A stretch of DNA of 7,508 nt from Frankiaceae bacterium (GTDB lineage Bacteria > Actinomycetota > Actinomycetes > Frankiales > Frankiaceae): positions 1 to 7,508 of the forward strand of contig JAVEDQ010000428.1 in NCBI GenBank assembly GCA_030840885.1, given 5' to 3'. Shown piece by piece: positions 6,320 to 7,508 of the stretch (the first letter of the stretch is position 1; every line of letters starts with the position of its first letter). The position numbers and the translations under genes were made by a program. The notes under the pieces are model-generated. The model made no database searches and had not been told where the DNA came from. It was given only the letters and a program-made list of their open reading frames with translations.

Positions 6320-7463
6320 GACGCACCTCCGCCATCGGCTGGAGGCCCTCGAGGACCTCCCGGAGCGCTGTGCAGACCCGGGAGACCTGGTCGAGGGACA
6401 TGTGGGGGGACAACGGGAGCGAGAGGATCTCGTCCGCCGCGGCCTCGGCGACCGGGAGCGGCTCGCGTGCGTACTCGATGAACGCCGGGCACTGGTGGCA
6501 CGGCACCGGGTAGTGGATGCCCGTCGCGATTCCCAGCCTGCCGAGTTCCTGCTGTACCTGGGCACGTTGTGGCACCCGCACCACCGCGAGGTGGTGGACC
6601 GAGGTGGCGTCCGGTGCGACCTCGACGAAGCGGACCGCCGTACCGGCGAGACCCTCCCGGTACTGGTCCATCAACGCTCTCCGCAGAACGTTCCACCCCT
6701 CGAGCCGTCGGAGCTTGGCCGAGAGGACGACGGCCTGCAGCGTGTCGAGCCGGCTGTTGGTGCCCACCATGGTGTGGGAGTGATGGGAGCCGCCGCTCCG
6801 TCCGTGGTTGCGGAGGACGCGGAGGCGCTCAGCGAGCTCGGCGTCGTCCGTGACGACCGCGCCGGCGTCGCCGGCGGCCCCGAGGTTCTTACCGGGGTAG
6901 AAGCTGAAGCAGCCGGCTGCACCGAACGAGCCCGCTCGGCGTCCCCGCCACGTGGCCCCGTGTGCCTGGGCCGCGTCCTCGACGATGAGGAGGCCGGCCT
7001 CGGCCGCTACCGCGGCGATGCCGTCCATATCCGGCATCTGTCCGTAGAGGTGGACGACGAGGACCGCGCGTGTCTGCGGGGTCACGGCTGCCCGCAGGGT
7101 CGCCGGGGTCAGCAACAACGTGTCCGGACTGACGTCGGCGAAACGAGGTACAGCCCCCGCGAGGACGATCGCCTCGGCCGTGGCAACGAAGGTGTTCGTC
7201 GGGCAGACGACCTCGTCGCCCGGGCCGATGCCGAGCGCCCGCAACGTCAGCAGCAGGGCGTCCGTGCCGTTGGCGACCCCGATGGCGTGCTCGGTCCCGC
7301 AGTACTCCGCCCATTCGGCCTCGAAGATCTCGACCGGTGGACCCCCGACGAACTGTCCCTCGAGGAACATCTGCCGCCAGGCCGGCAGCACATCGTCTGC
7401 GATCTCGGCGCTCATGGACTTCAGGTCCAGGAACGGGACGGACTCGTTCAAGAACCCCGTCAT
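6309..7463 (-). CDS. DegT/DnrJ/EryC1/StrS-family PLP-dependent sugar aminotransferase
   Basis: This 384-residue protein matches the usual length and full layout of sugar aminotransferases, which place an amino group on a keto-sugar nucleotide using pyridoxal phosphate. Visible landmarks are the family opening VPFLDLK (9-15), ANGTDALLLTLRALGIGPGD (64-83), the cofactor-binding aspartate in VEDAAQAHGA (D163) and FSFYPGKNLGAAGDAG (186-201) with K192 as the Schiff-base lysine. RNHGRSGG (218-225) and NSRLDTLQAVVL (236-247) follow. A late IHYPVPCHQCPAF (317-329) is also typical. The keto-sugar substrate, 3-keto or 4-keto and dTDP- or UDP-linked, cannot be assigned; the partner acyltransferase mildly favours a 3-amino sugar. 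The ATG overlaps a TGA of an upstream frame as ATGA and has no clear ribosome binding site. An ATG at residue 17 is less likely because it would remove the conserved opening motif. Confidence 0.94.
   Translation of the reverse strand: MTGFLNESVPFLDLKSMSAEIADDVLPAWRQMFLEGQFVGGPPVEIFEAEWAEYCGTEHAIGVANGTDALLLTLRALGIGPGDEVVCPTNTFVATAEAIVLAGAVPRFADVSPDTLLLTPATLRAAVTPQTRAVLVVHLYGQMPDMDGIAAVAAEAGLLIVEDAAQAHGATWRGRRAGSFGAAGCFSFYPGKNLGAAGDAGAVVTDDAELAERLRVLRNHGRSGGSHHSHTMVGTNSRLDTLQAVVLSAKLRRLEGWNVLRRALMDQYREGLAGTAVRFVEVAPDATSVHHLAVVRVPQRAQVQQELGRLGIATGIHYPVPCHQCPAFIEYAREPLPVAEAAADEILSLPLSPHMSLDQVSRVCTALREVLEGLQPMAEVRHVV
6325..6330 (-). promoter_or_regulatory. Ribosome binding site for the acyltransferase gene
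   Basis: GGAGGT on the minus strand, 5 nt before the ATG at 6319-6317, lies inside the end of the aminotransferase gene. It is the strongest Shine-Dalgarno in the operon and settles the acyltransferase start. Confidence 0.8.
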
Positions 7464-7508
7464 CGAACGGCCCCGGCCATCGGCACCAACGCGTCGTCGT
7501 CAGCGGCT
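7460..7508 (-). CDS. C-terminal end of an upstream gene of unknown function (partial)
   Basis: A frame entering from the right edge ends in AADDDALVPMAGAVR followed by TGA at 7462-7460, which forms an ATGA overlap with the aminotransferase start. The same junction type recurs within this operon, so this is probably the tail of the preceding operon gene. Fifteen residues are too few to identify it. A sugar-nucleotide oxidoreductase, dehydratase or glycosyltransferase would fit the neighbourhood, but nothing in the sequence selects one. Confidence 0.45.
   Translation of the reverse strand, partial: AADDDALVPMAGAVR

Larger units (their letters stand above)
259..7463 (-). other. Wzx/Wzy-type polysaccharide assembly operon (six complete genes)
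   Basis: Six co-directional genes are packed with no room for internal promoters or terminators. The junctions are an 11-bp overlap (6309-6319), an ATGA overlap (5648-5651), a 13-bp gap (4940-4952), a GTGA overlap (3287-3290) and a 2-bp gap (1714-1715). The set covers amino sugar formation and acylation, priming, flipping, polymerisation and chain-length control. No glycosyltransferase and no tyrosine-phosphatase gene is in the window. The promoter must lie beyond the right edge. Confidence 0.85.

Noticed and set aside
6320..6565. 82-codon N-terminal extension of the acyltransferase
   Set aside because: It is Ser/Arg/Thr-rich and lies out of frame within the aminotransferase gene; the GGAGGT at 6325-6330 marks the start at 6319.

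Overview
The window is a compact, very GC-rich segment whose genes all lie on the minus strand. Codon use, the frequent GTG starts and the protein styles suggest a high-GC actinobacterium; no finer placement is supportable from the sequence. It is the distal part of an exopolysaccharide or capsule locus of the Wzx/Wzy-dependent type. Transcription runs from the right edge to the left edge.

In transcription order, the right edge holds the last ~15 codons of an unidentified gene (7460-7508). Next come a DegT/DnrJ/EryC1/StrS-type PLP sugar aminotransferase (6309-7463), a left-handed beta-helix (hexapeptide repeat) acyltransferase (5648-6319) and a small single-domain bacterial sugar transferase, i.e. 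a polyprenyl-phosphate phosphoglycosyl transferase (4953-5651). They are followed by a MurJ/MviN-family lipid flippase (3287-4939), an O-antigen ligase/Wzy-like polymerase (1716-3290, GTG start) and a fused Wzz-type chain-length/BY-kinase-like ATPase (259-1713, GTG start). Junctions are 4-bp ATGA or GTGA overlaps, an 11-bp overlap, or gaps of 2-13 bp, so this reads as one translationally coupled operon with no internal promoter evident.

The working model is as follows. The aminotransferase and acyltransferase make an N-acylated amino sugar nucleotide. The sugar transferase loads the first sugar phosphate onto undecaprenyl phosphate. Glycosyltransferases, none of which is in the window and which probably lie beyond the right edge, complete the repeat unit. 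The MurJ-type protein flips it, the Wzy-like protein polymerises it, and the Wzz/ATPase protein controls chain length and export.

At the left edge (1 to about 131) is what looks like the 5' end of an IS630-type insertion sequence, with its transposase start codon at 80 and the gene running off the window. The ~127 bp between it and the operon's last stop codon hold no clear gene or terminator. The main oddity is that the BY-kinase-like protein keeps its ATPase and oligomerisation motifs but has no tyrosine in its C-terminal tail. I see no evidence for an entirely new system.
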